Shown here piece after piece: positions 1 to 8,036 of a DNA stretch of 64,000 bases (the stretch's first letter is position 1; every line of letters starts with the position of its first letter). Source of the DNA: an uncultured Planctomycetaceae bacterium. Its GTDB lineage: Bacteria; Planctomycetota; Planctomycetia; Pirellulales; Pirellulaceae. A model generated the notes under the pieces. It had not been told where the DNA came from. It saw only the letters and a list, made by a program, of their open reading frames with translations, and did not search any database. The position numbers and the translations under genes are program-made. The stretch spans positions 1 through 64,000 of the forward strand of contig CALMEE010000062.1 of the NCBI GenBank assembly GCA_937862885.1, read 5' to 3'.

Positions 1-126
1 CGAAATCTGGAGTTTCTCATCACTGTCAACATGCACTTCCCCGGGCGCTTACTTTATATTCAAATGCGACTGACTCGATTTGCCATCGACCGACTGTCAC
101 TTATTGCTCTATTTGGACGGCCGTAA
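1..126 (+). CDS. Possible 3' tail of an upstream gene (partial)
   Basis: The first reading frame is open from the window edge to a TAA and would encode about 41 residues, ending in LIALFGRP. The peptide is rich in Arg, Leu and Phe and looks more protein-like than the competing frame over the same bases. It could be the C-terminus of the gene before the VWA-like gene. No domain can be recognised from so short a tail. The alternative is that the overlapping third frame, also open from the edge, is the real coding frame here. Both cannot be fully coding unless the genes overlap by more than 100 bases. Confidence 0.3.
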   Translation, partial: RNLEFLITVNMHFPGRLLYIQMRLTRFAIDRLSLIALFGRP

Positions 127-878
127 TTGTTGCAGTTATTTCAATCGTATTCTTGCTTGTATTGGTTATTGCGATTTTCTTCTTCGTAAAAAATTCGAGT
201 GCAACAAGAAGTTCCGACCAAGATGACTTCGACAAAACTGAGGGGCAATCCTCTCAGGTGGCGAGAAATGCAGGAATGAATGGAAACGATAATCTTCGCG
301 CGGAAGATTCTTGGGGCGGTAGTCGAGACTCAAGTCCTAACGACGCATTGAGCGAACAAGATATAATGAACCTTCCCGCCTCAACATTTTTTGGATTGGA
401 CGCAAAGGGAAAAAGAATCTGTTATTTGCTAGATCGTTCCACGGCAACAAGTCAAAAGGACTTTGTGAGAGCAAAAATTGAACTACTACGCTCTATTGAG
501 TCATTTGACGAAAGATATTTGTTTTATATAGGATTTTTCTCCGATCAAGGAACGATTTCGTTTCGGAATAATGAGCAACAGTACACATGGCTGACTCGCC
601 AAAATGTGCAAGAAGTTTTTGATTGGATTCGATCGATTGACCAAGCAGGAGGGCCCTCAGGAATTCCGCCAGTGGAAATAGCCTTTAAGCTTAAAGCTGA
701 TGTGTTGTACTTGTTGAGCAACATCGATCTTGATGCTAAATTTATTGCTACCCACTCCGCAATAAATTCAATTGCGATCATAAATGCCGCAAGTTTTGGA
801 AATGCCGAAAACAGAAAACGACTCCGCGATTTTGCTAGAAATAATCGAGGCTATTTTGTTTCCTTGGTTCAGGAGTAA
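3..878 (+). CDS. VWA-like membrane protein with degenerate MIDAS, 5' end uncertain
   Basis: The frame is open from the window edge. The first permissible start inside it is a TTG at 153, but that start would cut a hydrophobic segment (about 111-185) in half, so the true start is probably upstream of 153, possibly outside the window. After the membrane segment comes a polar linker, then a domain resembling von Willebrand factor A domains: a hydrophobic strand ending in LLDRST, a helix, a second strand (YLFYIGFFSD) and a third strand (LYLLSN). The metal-site motif DxSxS reads DRSTA and the later Asp-Gly motif is lost, so metal binding is unlikely. The next gene starts 6 bp downstream, so this is the first visible member of a five-gene operon. 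The VWA assignment rests on pattern only. Confidence 0.65.
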   Translation, partial: KSGVSHHCQHALPRALTLYSNATDSICHRPTVTYCSIWTAVIVAVISIVFLLVLVIAIFFFVKNSSATRSSDQDDFDKTEGQSSQVARNAGMNGNDNLRAEDSWGGSRDSSPNDALSEQDIMNLPASTFFGLDAKGKRICYLLDRSTATSQKDFVRAKIELLRSIESFDERYLFYIGFFSDQGTISFRNNEQQYTWLTRQNVQEVFDWIRSIDQAGGPSGIPPVEIAFKLKADVLYLLSNIDLDAKFIATHSAINSIAIINAASFGNAENRKRLRDFARNNRGYFVSLVQE

Positions 879-884
879 ATTAGA

Positions 885-1691
885 ATGGCAAGGCGTCGAA
901 ATCCAGCCACTGCTATTTCGTTGTTTGCATTTCAAGATATTATTACGGCAGTAACCGGAATTGTTGTCCTGATTACTCTTCTTTTGTCCATTGAATTGCT
1001 AGATCGAACGAAATCGACTACTGCCGAGGATGAAACTCAATCGTTAAACAGACAAACTCAAGAGACCATTGTTGAGCTTGAAACTGAGATTGCTTGCTTG
1101 ACTTCCGTATTTGAGCGAGAAAGTAAAATTGTCGTTGATTTACCGACGGATGATCTTGTCGCAATTCGAGAAATGGTTGGCGAAAGCGATGATCAAATCG
1201 AAAAGCTAAGTCAGAGTATTGCACGTAAGGAAGTTGAACTTAGTGAGAAGCTTGAGTCTTTTGGTCTTCTAGAACATGAGATTGCAAGTAACCGAGACGC
1301 CAAAATACAGGAATTGGAACAAAATCGTCAAGAAACTATAGCACTCGAAAAAACGGTTGAGGAGTTAAAGAAGGGAGGGCGGCGTTTTTTCAAAACCGGA
1401 GATAGCAAGAAGACGACTTGGCTCGTTGAAATCGCGGACGGCGGCTTTAGAATTGCACCGATTGGCAGGACGCAGAGGCCTAAATCCATAAAAACTCCAC
1501 GTGACTTTGTCGCCTGGACCAAGACACTTGACTCGAAGATAGAGAATTTATTTATCCTGGTGAAGCCCAATGGCGAAACCTTCTTTAAAGAGGTGCTGGA
1601 AGATCTTTTTAGTAACCAAATCGAATTTGGGTTCTCGTGCGTAGGCGTTAGTGATTTTATTTTAGATGATGAACGAGGAGCGGGAATTTAG
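885..1691 (+). CDS. Single-pass coiled-coil membrane protein, ExbD/MotB-like architecture (A)
   Basis: The 268-residue protein has a basic N-terminus, one membrane helix at about residues 12-38 that starts with FAFQDII, a long coiled coil (about 45-165) and a small C-terminal domain (about 175-262) containing LFILVKPNGE. A short cytoplasmic tail, an Asp at the start of the helix and a periplasmic alpha/beta domain is the plan of ExbD, TolR and MotB stator proteins; that relationship is inferred. AGGAG lies 9 bases before the ATG, overlapping the upstream stop region. The downstream gene starts inside this gene's stop codon, so translation is probably coupled. Its neighbour looks like a diverged partner with the same plan. 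Confidence 0.75.
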   Translation: MARRRNPATAISLFAFQDIITAVTGIVVLITLLLSIELLDRTKSTTAEDETQSLNRQTQETIVELETEIACLTSVFERESKIVVDLPTDDLVAIREMVGESDDQIEKLSQSIARKEVELSEKLESFGLLEHEIASNRDAKIQELEQNRQETIALEKTVEELKKGGRRFFKTGDSKKTTWLVEIADGGFRIAPIGRTQRPKSIKTPRDFVAWTKTLDSKIENLFILVKPNGETFFKEVLEDLFSNQIEFGFSCVGVSDFILDDERGAGI

Positions 1692-2584
1692 TGGGAAGAA
1701 GAAAAATTAGTTCCTTCGCTAGCCTGGATTTGTTTTTGGATACCATTTGTAACACGTTTGGTGGAATCCTGTTGGTGGCCCTGCTGGTTGTTGTCATGCT
1801 TTTGGAAACGTCGAGAACAAAGAATTTAATGCCACCGACGCTCATGACATTGCTTGAGATGGCTAAAATTGACAATTATCGTGAGGAATTAACTAGGGAA
1901 CTGGTAACGTTGAGGGAGGCCACCAAACAAATCGAGTCCAATCTTGAGCAGATACCTGATGAAGTAAAGGAACTCTTTGAAAAATTAAGCCGAAATCAAG
2001 CTGTTGTTACTGAATTGAAAATTCAAGAAAGCGACGTCCTCGGAATGCTGAATCAGACTCAGATCTCGATCAACAACATGCTTTTGGACGAGGAAGCGCG
2101 AAAACGAGAGTACGATGAAACCAGAATGTACCTCACTGAGCTTCGGTCTAGGGTTGACGCCAGTTTGAATGAAGCAGCAACGGACTTAACAATACGTTCG
2201 GTGACTTCAGGAAGCAAAGATCAACTGAGCTATATTTTGAAGGATGGTAAGTTATATGGTCCCATTAGGTATGTAAACGGAAAATTAAATACGCTCGACT
2301 TTCAATTTGTTGAACGTGATAACCAAACTTATATCGAACCGAAACTCAATGCCGGTGAAGTCATTCCAGATCAGTTATTTTCGTCAGCCTCAATCACGGC
2401 AAAATTTGCCGAAATTAAATCGTCGGTTTATGATATCAGAATTTTTGTTTACTCCAATTCGTTTGGGCGTTACGCCCAAGTGGAGGATGTGATCCGGAAA
2501 CTGGGCTTCAAAATTGATTTATATCTCATGAGTCCTGACGAAGCTGTGATCTTCAAATCGGACACTCGCAAACGAGTAGGATAG
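1691..2584 (+). CDS. Single-pass coiled-coil membrane protein, ExbD/MotB-like architecture (B)
   Basis: This 297-residue protein starts with GTG in a TAGTG overlap with the upstream stop; AGGAG sits 10 bases before the GTG. It has one membrane helix at about residues 11-39, beginning LDLFLDTICN, with an Asp at the membrane entry. A coiled coil follows (about 60-165), then a C-terminal domain with RIFVYSNSFG and a final beta strand. The layout repeats that of the preceding protein with little sequence identity, suggesting a hetero-oligomer of two ExbD/MotB-like subunits. No ExbB/MotA-like channel partner is visible; it may lie left of the window. Function is unknown. Confidence 0.75.
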   Translation: MGRRKISSFASLDLFLDTICNTFGGILLVALLVVVMLLETSRTKNLMPPTLMTLLEMAKIDNYREELTRELVTLREATKQIESNLEQIPDEVKELFEKLSRNQAVVTELKIQESDVLGMLNQTQISINNMLLDEEARKREYDETRMYLTELRSRVDASLNEAATDLTIRSVTSGSKDQLSYILKDGKLYGPIRYVNGKLNTLDFQFVERDNQTYIEPKLNAGEVIPDQLFSSASITAKFAEIKSSVYDIRIFVYSNSFGRYAQVEDVIRKLGFKIDLYLMSPDEAVIFKSDTRKRVG

Positions 2585-2587
2585 TCA

Positions 2588-3865
2588 ATGAAGATCGTGC
2601 TACAAGTTACCGATAGTAATTCAACGCAACTGATCGAACTTTCAAATCGCACATCGACGATAGGTAGACGTCCCAAGTGTGATATTAAGTTTAGCGATGA
2701 AACCGTTTCCGGGCGCCATGCGCGTTTAAAGGTCGATGGTGATCGACTTACCGTTGAAGATCTGGAATCGGCCAATGGACTTATCGTCGATGGTAAGCTT
2801 GTAGCGACAAGAAGAGAAATAGTCATCGGCCAAGGCAGTCGAATTCAATTGGGAAAACGCGGACCGATGATTATGGTTGTTCACGGACCAATGCTCGGCT
2901 CAGATCGTCGTGAATATTCCCTCAAGCCAAGAAATTGGTTGGCGATTATTGCTATCTCGGTATTTTGCGTCTGCATGTGCGGGGGCGGGATAACTGTCTC
3001 AAGTAGTTTGTTTTTCTTTCGAGACTCAATATTCACTGGGGCTAGTATCAATCGAGTTTCAAACAATGAGGCGCAGCTATCTCGCGCCGTTGGATTGGTA
3101 GTCGTTGGTTTTAACGGCCTAGGAACCGACGGACGAAATCGTGTTTTCGTGCTAGGAACTGGAACTTGCTTTGCTGTCACATCAGATGGCTATCTGTTTA
3201 CAAACCAACATGTCGTCGAAGATGCAGTTACCTTTCAGAAACTCGGATACGTGCAACTGAATTTCGATGGCGTAATATATCGATTGGATCGTGAAATTCT
3301 CGAAAAGCTCTACGGTGCTAAGATCGAAAACGAAAAAATTTGGGTGTTGATAAATCAACAGGAATTTGAAGCTCAAGTTGTCCATGTTAGCGACAAGTAC
3401 GATTTCAGTATTCTCAAAATCAATGCTGCAAAAATGCCCCATTTTCGATTGTCCAATGTTGACGAGGTTAAGCCAATCCAAGAGGTTTTCGCTATTGGTT
3501 ACCCGGGAATTGCTTCCGAAGCATTCACTAGGGAACAAGTTCAAAGCGAATACGTGAGGAGCCGTGTGCCACATCACACCGTGAAAGACGCGTTCAGTCG
3601 AGATGCATTAGTCCATTCGGTAACGCGAGGAATCGTAAGCCGTGTTCGCTCTGAAGAGAATCCCAAAAGGCATTGGATACAGCATGATGCAGTACTCAAT
3701 CAAGGTAATTCAGGAGGACCTTTGTGTACGCCGCAAGGTGTCGTTGTCGGCCTCAACACAGTAGGAAGTCATGAGTACAATACGTACTTTACATTAACTG
3801 TAAAGCAACTTGAAAATGAAATTGCTCCGTACATAAAGAATATTAAATGGGCCCGACCTAGATGA
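2588..3865 (+). CDS. Membrane-anchored FHA domain-trypsin-like (HtrA-type) serine protease
   Basis: Residues 1-95 form a forkhead-associated phosphothreonine-binding domain with GRR near 26-28, SGRH at 41-44 and NG at 63-64. A membrane helix follows at about 118-143. The rest is a chymotrypsin/HtrA-like protease with a complete triad: His208 (TNQH), Asp272 (KYDF) and Ser375 in QGNSGGP. There is no PDZ domain, which HtrA/DegP proteins normally carry. The FHA domain would be cytoplasmic and the protease on the far side of the membrane, so a phospho-signal inside could gate proteolysis outside. The gene starts 3 bp after the coiled-coil gene and overlaps the kinase gene by 4 bp, so the kinase is the obvious source of the FHA ligand. 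Confidence 0.88.
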   Translation: MKIVLQVTDSNSTQLIELSNRTSTIGRRPKCDIKFSDETVSGRHARLKVDGDRLTVEDLESANGLIVDGKLVATRREIVIGQGSRIQLGKRGPMIMVVHGPMLGSDRREYSLKPRNWLAIIAISVFCVCMCGGGITVSSSLFFFRDSIFTGASINRVSNNEAQLSRAVGLVVVGFNGLGTDGRNRVFVLGTGTCFAVTSDGYLFTNQHVVEDAVTFQKLGYVQLNFDGVIYRLDREILEKLYGAKIENEKIWVLINQQEFEAQVVHVSDKYDFSILKINAAKMPHFRLSNVDEVKPIQEVFAIGYPGIASEAFTREQVQSEYVRSRVPHHTVKDAFSRDALVHSVTRGIVSRVRSEENPKRHWIQHDAVLNQGNSGGPLCTPQGVVVGLNTVGSHEYNTYFTLTVKQLENEIAPYIKNIKWARPR

Positions 3866-4989
3866 AAAAACCTCCTCCGATTTCAACGAATGTGATCTCA
3901 AACGGTATGCGCGTTGGGAAAGGAAAATACAAGTTAATTAAACGATTAGCAGTCGGTGGCAATGGTGAAGTGTGGCTGGCTGATCATTTATCGATCGGAC
4001 AACCAGTTGTTGTTAAATTTCCGCGGGGAAAGGAGGGCATACAACTATCACAATTGGTAGCGGAAATTCAACACCTCTCTTTTTTCTCCAATCGCCACCC
4101 AAACATAGTCAACGTGTTGGATGCGGGATTGTTCGGAACAGGTGTTTTTGTGGTCGTTCAATACTTAGCCAACGGCAGCTTGCGCAAGTATCTTTGGGGA
4201 AAACCAATTGATGAACACTTTGGTGGCAGGTCGATTCACCGGCGGGGTGATTGGCTTCGCTCGATTGCATCTGCCTTGGATTTCTTGCATGCAAACGGTC
4301 TTTTTCATTGTGACGTAAAACCGGACAATATCTTGTTCGATTCTTCATGTGCGGCATATCTTGGTGACTTCGGTATCGCCGTTTCAACGTCCACACCAAG
4401 CACAGATTTGAGAGATCGTAAATTGCATGGATCACTGCCATATATGGCCCCCGAATTGTTTCAGTCGGGGATTCCGAACGCCCGAACGGATTTGTTCTCG
4501 CTCGCGGCGACAACATGGGAATTTTTGACCGGACAAAGGTGTGTTGCTATCGAGTCGCAACGCGACAACTCGATTGAAAATTCGGTTCGAGGTCTGCATT
4601 TTTCGGAATTGCGTCCCGATACCGATTCAAACCTTGATCCAGTTTTCCAGCAGGCTCTTTCTGCTATCCCATGTGAAAGATTTGAGAGTTGTTCTGCATT
4701 TGCTGAGGCAGTGATCCGCCATTGGCCGTTTGATGAGCAAGCATGGCGTCGCGCAAGCGAAAGGTCAGGCACGCCCAAGCACGGAGAGTCGGGAGTCAGT
4801 GAGTCAACAAACTCGAATGCAGAATATCAACTGGCAACGCCAACATTATCGTCGAGCGACGGGAATTCAACGGTAGACAACGTATTGGCGCAGAATTGCA
4901 ATCGGTCAGTAAAATACGAAAAGAAAAAGATAAGTCTGCGACGACTACTACCTTCTGAGGATTCAAATCAGGAAGGCCAAAAGGATTAG
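3862..4989 (+). CDS. Hanks-type Ser/Thr protein kinase, non-RD, last gene of the operon
   Basis: The kinase domain covers about residues 22-290. Visible catalytic elements are the glycine-rich loop (AVGGNGEV), Lys52 (VVVKFP), Glu68 of helix C, the catalytic loop HCDVKPDN with Asp151, DFG at 169-171 and APE at 196-198. The residue before the catalytic Asp is Cys rather than Arg, making this a non-RD kinase, a class usually not controlled by activation-loop phosphorylation. No membrane helix is seen. The C-terminal 90 residues are low in complexity and end in a basic then acidic tail. The ATG overlaps the protease stop (ATGA). The 3' end overlaps that of convergent flhB by 4 bp. Confidence 0.9.
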   Translation: MKKPPPISTNVISNGMRVGKGKYKLIKRLAVGGNGEVWLADHLSIGQPVVVKFPRGKEGIQLSQLVAEIQHLSFFSNRHPNIVNVLDAGLFGTGVFVVVQYLANGSLRKYLWGKPIDEHFGGRSIHRRGDWLRSIASALDFLHANGLFHCDVKPDNILFDSSCAAYLGDFGIAVSTSTPSTDLRDRKLHGSLPYMAPELFQSGIPNARTDLFSLAATTWEFLTGQRCVAIESQRDNSIENSVRGLHFSELRPDTDSNLDPVFQQALSAIPCERFESCSAFAEAVIRHWPFDEQAWRRASERSGTPKHGESGVSESTNSNAEYQLATPTLSSSDGNSTVDNVLAQNCNRSVKYEKKKISLRRLLPSEDSNQEGQKD

Positions 4990-6050
4990 CGCGATTCGAA
5001 ACGGCGGATGAAGTTTAGGATTTCTGCTACGGCAGGGAACAGTTCATAAGGGATTTCTTGTCCCAATTTTACGTTTGCATACAAATATCGAGCGATAGAT
5101 TTGCGCTCCACGATGGCCACGCCATGCTCTTTGGCGATGCGAATAATTTGTTGTGCCAAGTGATCGGCGCCTTTGGCCACTACAATCGGTGCGGTGTTTT
5201 CTTCAGCCACATATTTTAAGGCTACGGCGTAGTGCGTCGGGTTGGTCACGACAACCGTCGATGTGGGCACCGCCTTCATCATCCGCTTTTTGCTCAATTC
5301 GCTGGCAACTCGGCGAATCCTCGCTCGTACCTGCGGATCTCCTTCAGTTTGTTTGTGCTCATCACGAACTTCTTGCAAAGTCATTCGCAAGTCCCTGCGG
5401 TGTTTCCACCATTGGAAGCCATAGTCGATTACGCCGACGAACAGCATCAGTCCAGCTGACAATAACCCGATGGACAGAAAGAACTGTGCGCCAACGTCAA
5501 ATCCGTGAGACAACGTAGATTGGCCCGATGAAGCGACATCTCCCAAGCGCGCGATGGTCAAGTAATAAACGGCGGCGACGATACAAGCGGCTTTGGCGAT
5601 GGCGACCGCACCACGCACGATGGCCCGTGATGAAAAGATTCTTTTCATACCATTTACCGGGTTCATTTTGCCCCATTTCAACTCCATCGGTTTCAATGAA
5701 ATATTGAATCGCGTTTGCAGAAAAGAGGCAACTAGAACCACAATCGTTATGGGAACGATAATAGCCAAGCAGGCTATTCCCAATTGCGTTACATCGCGTC
5801 TCAACGCCAGCAATAGTGTTTCAGGGTGATGGATCATCGGTTCGACAAAGATGATCCGCTCGCGCATCACTGATTTGATCATGTCGAAAAACCATTTTCC
5901 GACCAACAAGAAAAACAGCATCGCCGTCAGTAACGTAAGCCCGCTCAACAGTTCCGAACTAAAGGCTATCTGGCCTTCTTCCAGCGCCCGTTCCAATCGG
6001 CGCGGTGTTGCTTCTTCGGTTCTTTGGTCGGACGTTCTTTCGTCACTCAT
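4986..6050 (-). CDS. flhB: Flagellar biosynthesis protein FlhB
   Basis: This is the export-gate protein of the flagellar type III secretion system that controls the substrate-specificity switch. The 354-residue length is normal. It has the cytoplasmic N-terminus ending TPRRLE, four hydrophobic segments (about 33-56, 88-112, 145-168, 188-212) and a cytoplasmic domain with the self-cleavage motif NPTH (Asn270-Pro271). It is the last gene of the flagellar operon, 76 bp after fliR. Its stop overlaps the stop of the kinase gene on the other strand, with no terminator hairpin visible between them. Confidence 0.97.
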   Translation of the reverse strand: MSDERTSDQRTEEATPRRLERALEEGQIAFSSELLSGLTLLTAMLFFLLVGKWFFDMIKSVMRERIIFVEPMIHHPETLLLALRRDVTQLGIACLAIIVPITIVVLVASFLQTRFNISLKPMELKWGKMNPVNGMKRIFSSRAIVRGAVAIAKAACIVAAVYYLTIARLGDVASSGQSTLSHGFDVGAQFFLSIGLLSAGLMLFVGVIDYGFQWWKHRRDLRMTLQEVRDEHKQTEGDPQVRARIRRVASELSKKRMMKAVPTSTVVVTNPTHYAVALKYVAEENTAPIVVAKGADHLAQQIIRIAKEHGVAIVERKSIARYLYANVKLGQEIPYELFPAVAEILNFIRRFESR

Positions 6051-6126
6051 GGTTTAACGCTAGATCCAAATCGAAGTCCAAAGCATGTTAGAGACATGGG
6101 CGACATTCTATGATCGCCGTATACGG

Positions 6127-6885
6127 TTAAACGAAAAATGCCATAAATTCTTCCAACTCAATCATCATGCGGGAAAAGTATCCCTCGATCGATTTCCACA
6201 ATACAGGGAGGAAGATCAACATTGCCAGTAAGCCCAGACCAACCCTTAGCGGCATGCCGACCGAAAAGAGGTTGAGTGTTGGAGCGGCCTTCGTAAGGAA
6301 AAATAGACTCACTACAATAGCGAAACTGATCACTCCGAGCGGAGCCATGATTAACAACCCGTACTTTGAAAGATTGTCGACCATGCCAACGAGTCCATCC
6401 GTTGGCAAGTTCAATAAATCGATCTTCCCAGCGAATTCATTCAATGAATAGTGCAACATGAGAATCATGAAATGGTGCAAATTGAGGCCAAAGAAAATCA
6501 AGATTGCGAACGTTTCGAATAACGAGGTAACAACGGTTGCGTTTTCCGAACCTGAGTTCGTGATCGGTTCCATTGAGACTCCAATCTCTTGACCGATGTA
6601 AGAACCAGCGATTCGGGCAGGGATCAAAATGAAGCCAACAAGCATGGACAGCAACGCGCCGATCAATACTTCTTTCCCTATTAGAATAATCGCCCAGATT
6701 ATTTCGACTCGAAGCGGAATTGCTGAGTCTGGGATTGATCCAAACCAGAATATGGAGAGCGCGACGGCAAGGCCAATCTTAATTTTTACGGGCAATTGCC
6801 GGCGACTAAACAGGGGAAAAAAGGCGATGAACGCCGATACTCGCGCCAACACAAGTACGAACGAGAAGATGATCTGTTCAGACAT
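6127..6885 (-). CDS. fliR: Flagellar biosynthetic protein FliR
   Basis: The 252-residue, very hydrophobic protein has about six membrane segments, matching FliR of the flagellar export gate. In the known gate structure FliR packs with FliP and FliQ. The segment IPARIAGSYIGQEIG and the following region with loss of charge are typical of the family. The gene sits between fliQ (71 bp upstream) and flhB, the usual fliQ-fliR-flhB order. The C-terminus (LEEFMAFFV) is hydrophobic and short, as in homologues. Confidence 0.95.
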   Translation of the reverse strand: MSEQIIFSFVLVLARVSAFIAFFPLFSRRQLPVKIKIGLAVALSIFWFGSIPDSAIPLRVEIIWAIILIGKEVLIGALLSMLVGFILIPARIAGSYIGQEIGVSMEPITNSGSENATVVTSLFETFAILIFFGLNLHHFMILMLHYSLNEFAGKIDLLNLPTDGLVGMVDNLSKYGLLIMAPLGVISFAIVVSLFFLTKAAPTLNLFSVGMPLRVGLGLLAMLIFLPVLWKSIEGYFSRMMIELEEFMAFFV

Positions 6886-6956
6886 GGTCTAATCTTTCTG
6901 CGCACGCCTGATTGTAGGATTACGTTGGGATCCTGCGAAAAAACAAATCGGCCCTA

Positions 6957-7226
6957 TCACATTCCGGTCTCCGCCACTTTTTCGAACATCCGCATTGTGA
7001 AGTTTTTGAGCGTCGAGAGGTACCAAGGAGTCAAGAAGATAACAATCGCAACTACCGCGACAATTCGCGGGGCGAAGGTAAGCGTTTGTTCCTGAATGCT
7101 TGTGACGGTTTGCATAATACTGATAGTCACGCCGACAAGCAAAGAGACAATCACGACCGGAGCCGAGAGTAACAAGGCAACCATCATCAAGTCGCGGCCA
7201 ATAATAATTGCATCTGCAGTTTCCAT
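6957..7226 (-). CDS. fliQ: Flagellar biosynthetic protein FliQ
   Basis: The 89-residue protein has two membrane helices (about 14-38 and 50-75), the normal size and topology of FliQ. The stretch between the helices contains SIQEQTL and the second helix starts FAPRIV, both characteristic of the family. It encodes a gate subunit that surrounds the FliP-FliR core. In most bacteria fliP lies immediately upstream of fliQ; here the upstream gene, 33 bp away, encodes a MotE-like protein instead. Confidence 0.96.
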   Translation of the reverse strand: METADAIIIGRDLMMVALLLSAPVVIVSLLVGVTISIMQTVTSIQEQTLTFAPRIVAVVAIVIFLTPWYLSTLKNFTMRMFEKVAETGM

Positions 7227-7259
7227 AACGCTCTCTAAACTGTTTAAGTTCGCATTTGT

Positions 7260-8036
7260 CTAGTACAACGGGCGCCGTGTATTTTCTCCAAGGTCTTCTC
7301 TGGTTTCTTCGGCTAGCGCGTTTAGCAACTGCTGCACGAATTCGGGGTCATTAAATTCTGCCAAGATTTTGCTCGCTTTTCGTTGCTGTAAACTTTTGAG
7401 CAATCTAACGGCAAATCTCAGGTCTCCGTTATTAGCGAATTCTTTGAGGTAGTTGGCGGCCTGTGCGTCATCCAGACCTTCGAACCATGGTTTTGCGGTT
7501 TTGACTCGTTGGCCAATTTCATCCAATTCTTCCGTGCCTGTTGCCTTTCGTTTTGCGAGTTGCTGTTCGAACTTGCTGATTTCGTCTGTTTTGGCCGCCA
7601 GTGTGAGATTCTCTTGTTTCAACTCTGCAACTGCGTTTTTTGTCAGCTGAAGTCTCGCTTCGATTTTCTCAAGCAGCGCCGTCAATTCAGCGCGTTCGAC
7701 TTTCAAGTCTTCGAACAGCAGGTGGATATTCTGTTCGGTTTTTTCGACTGCATTTTCCCGTGCGATCAAATCGCGTTCTTTTCTACGAATCGAATCGCTT
7801 AGCTCAAGCACAGCCTCGACGCTCAACGGTACTTCTGGACGCAGGGCAACCGGTAGCTGCTCGGCCTTTTCTGTGCCTTGGCCGATTGGTGGCACACCTG
7901 CTTCCAATTCGGGATCGATCTCATCAGCCGTCTGTTTGGCAAGTGAATTTTGTTGGTTTAGAAGGTACCAGGAGGCGGTCGCTGATATTGCGAATAAAAC
8001 GGCGCCAACGATTCCTGCTTTCAAAATCGTTTTCAT
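7260..8036 (-). CDS. MotE-like flagellar protein (TM, coiled coil, MgtE/FliG-like C-terminus)
   Basis: The 258-residue protein has an N-terminal membrane helix (about 7-27), an extended periplasmic coiled coil (about 75-175) and a C-terminal helical domain (about 185-250) whose pattern (FEGLDDAQAANYL, then LLKSLQQRKASKIL) resembles the MgtE N-terminal/FliG-like domain found in MotE chaperones. In alpha-proteobacteria MotE stabilises the stator partner MotC; a similar stator or assembly role is possible here but inferred. The start codon overlaps the fliJ stop by 4 bp, indicating translational coupling. Confidence 0.75.
   Translation of the reverse strand: MKTILKAGIVGAVLFAISATASWYLLNQQNSLAKQTADEIDPELEAGVPPIGQGTEKAEQLPVALRPEVPLSVEAVLELSDSIRRKERDLIARENAVEKTEQNIHLLFEDLKVERAELTALLEKIEARLQLTKNAVAELKQENLTLAAKTDEISKFEQQLAKRKATGTEELDEIGQRVKTAKPWFEGLDDAQAANYLKEFANNGDLRFAVRLLKSLQQRKASKILAEFNDPEFVQQLLNALAEETREDLGENTRRPLY

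Noticed and set aside
153-878. TTG at 153 as the definite start of the VWA-like gene
   Set aside because: It would leave only half of the membrane helix and has no ribosome site; the frame is open to the window edge, so I left the start open.
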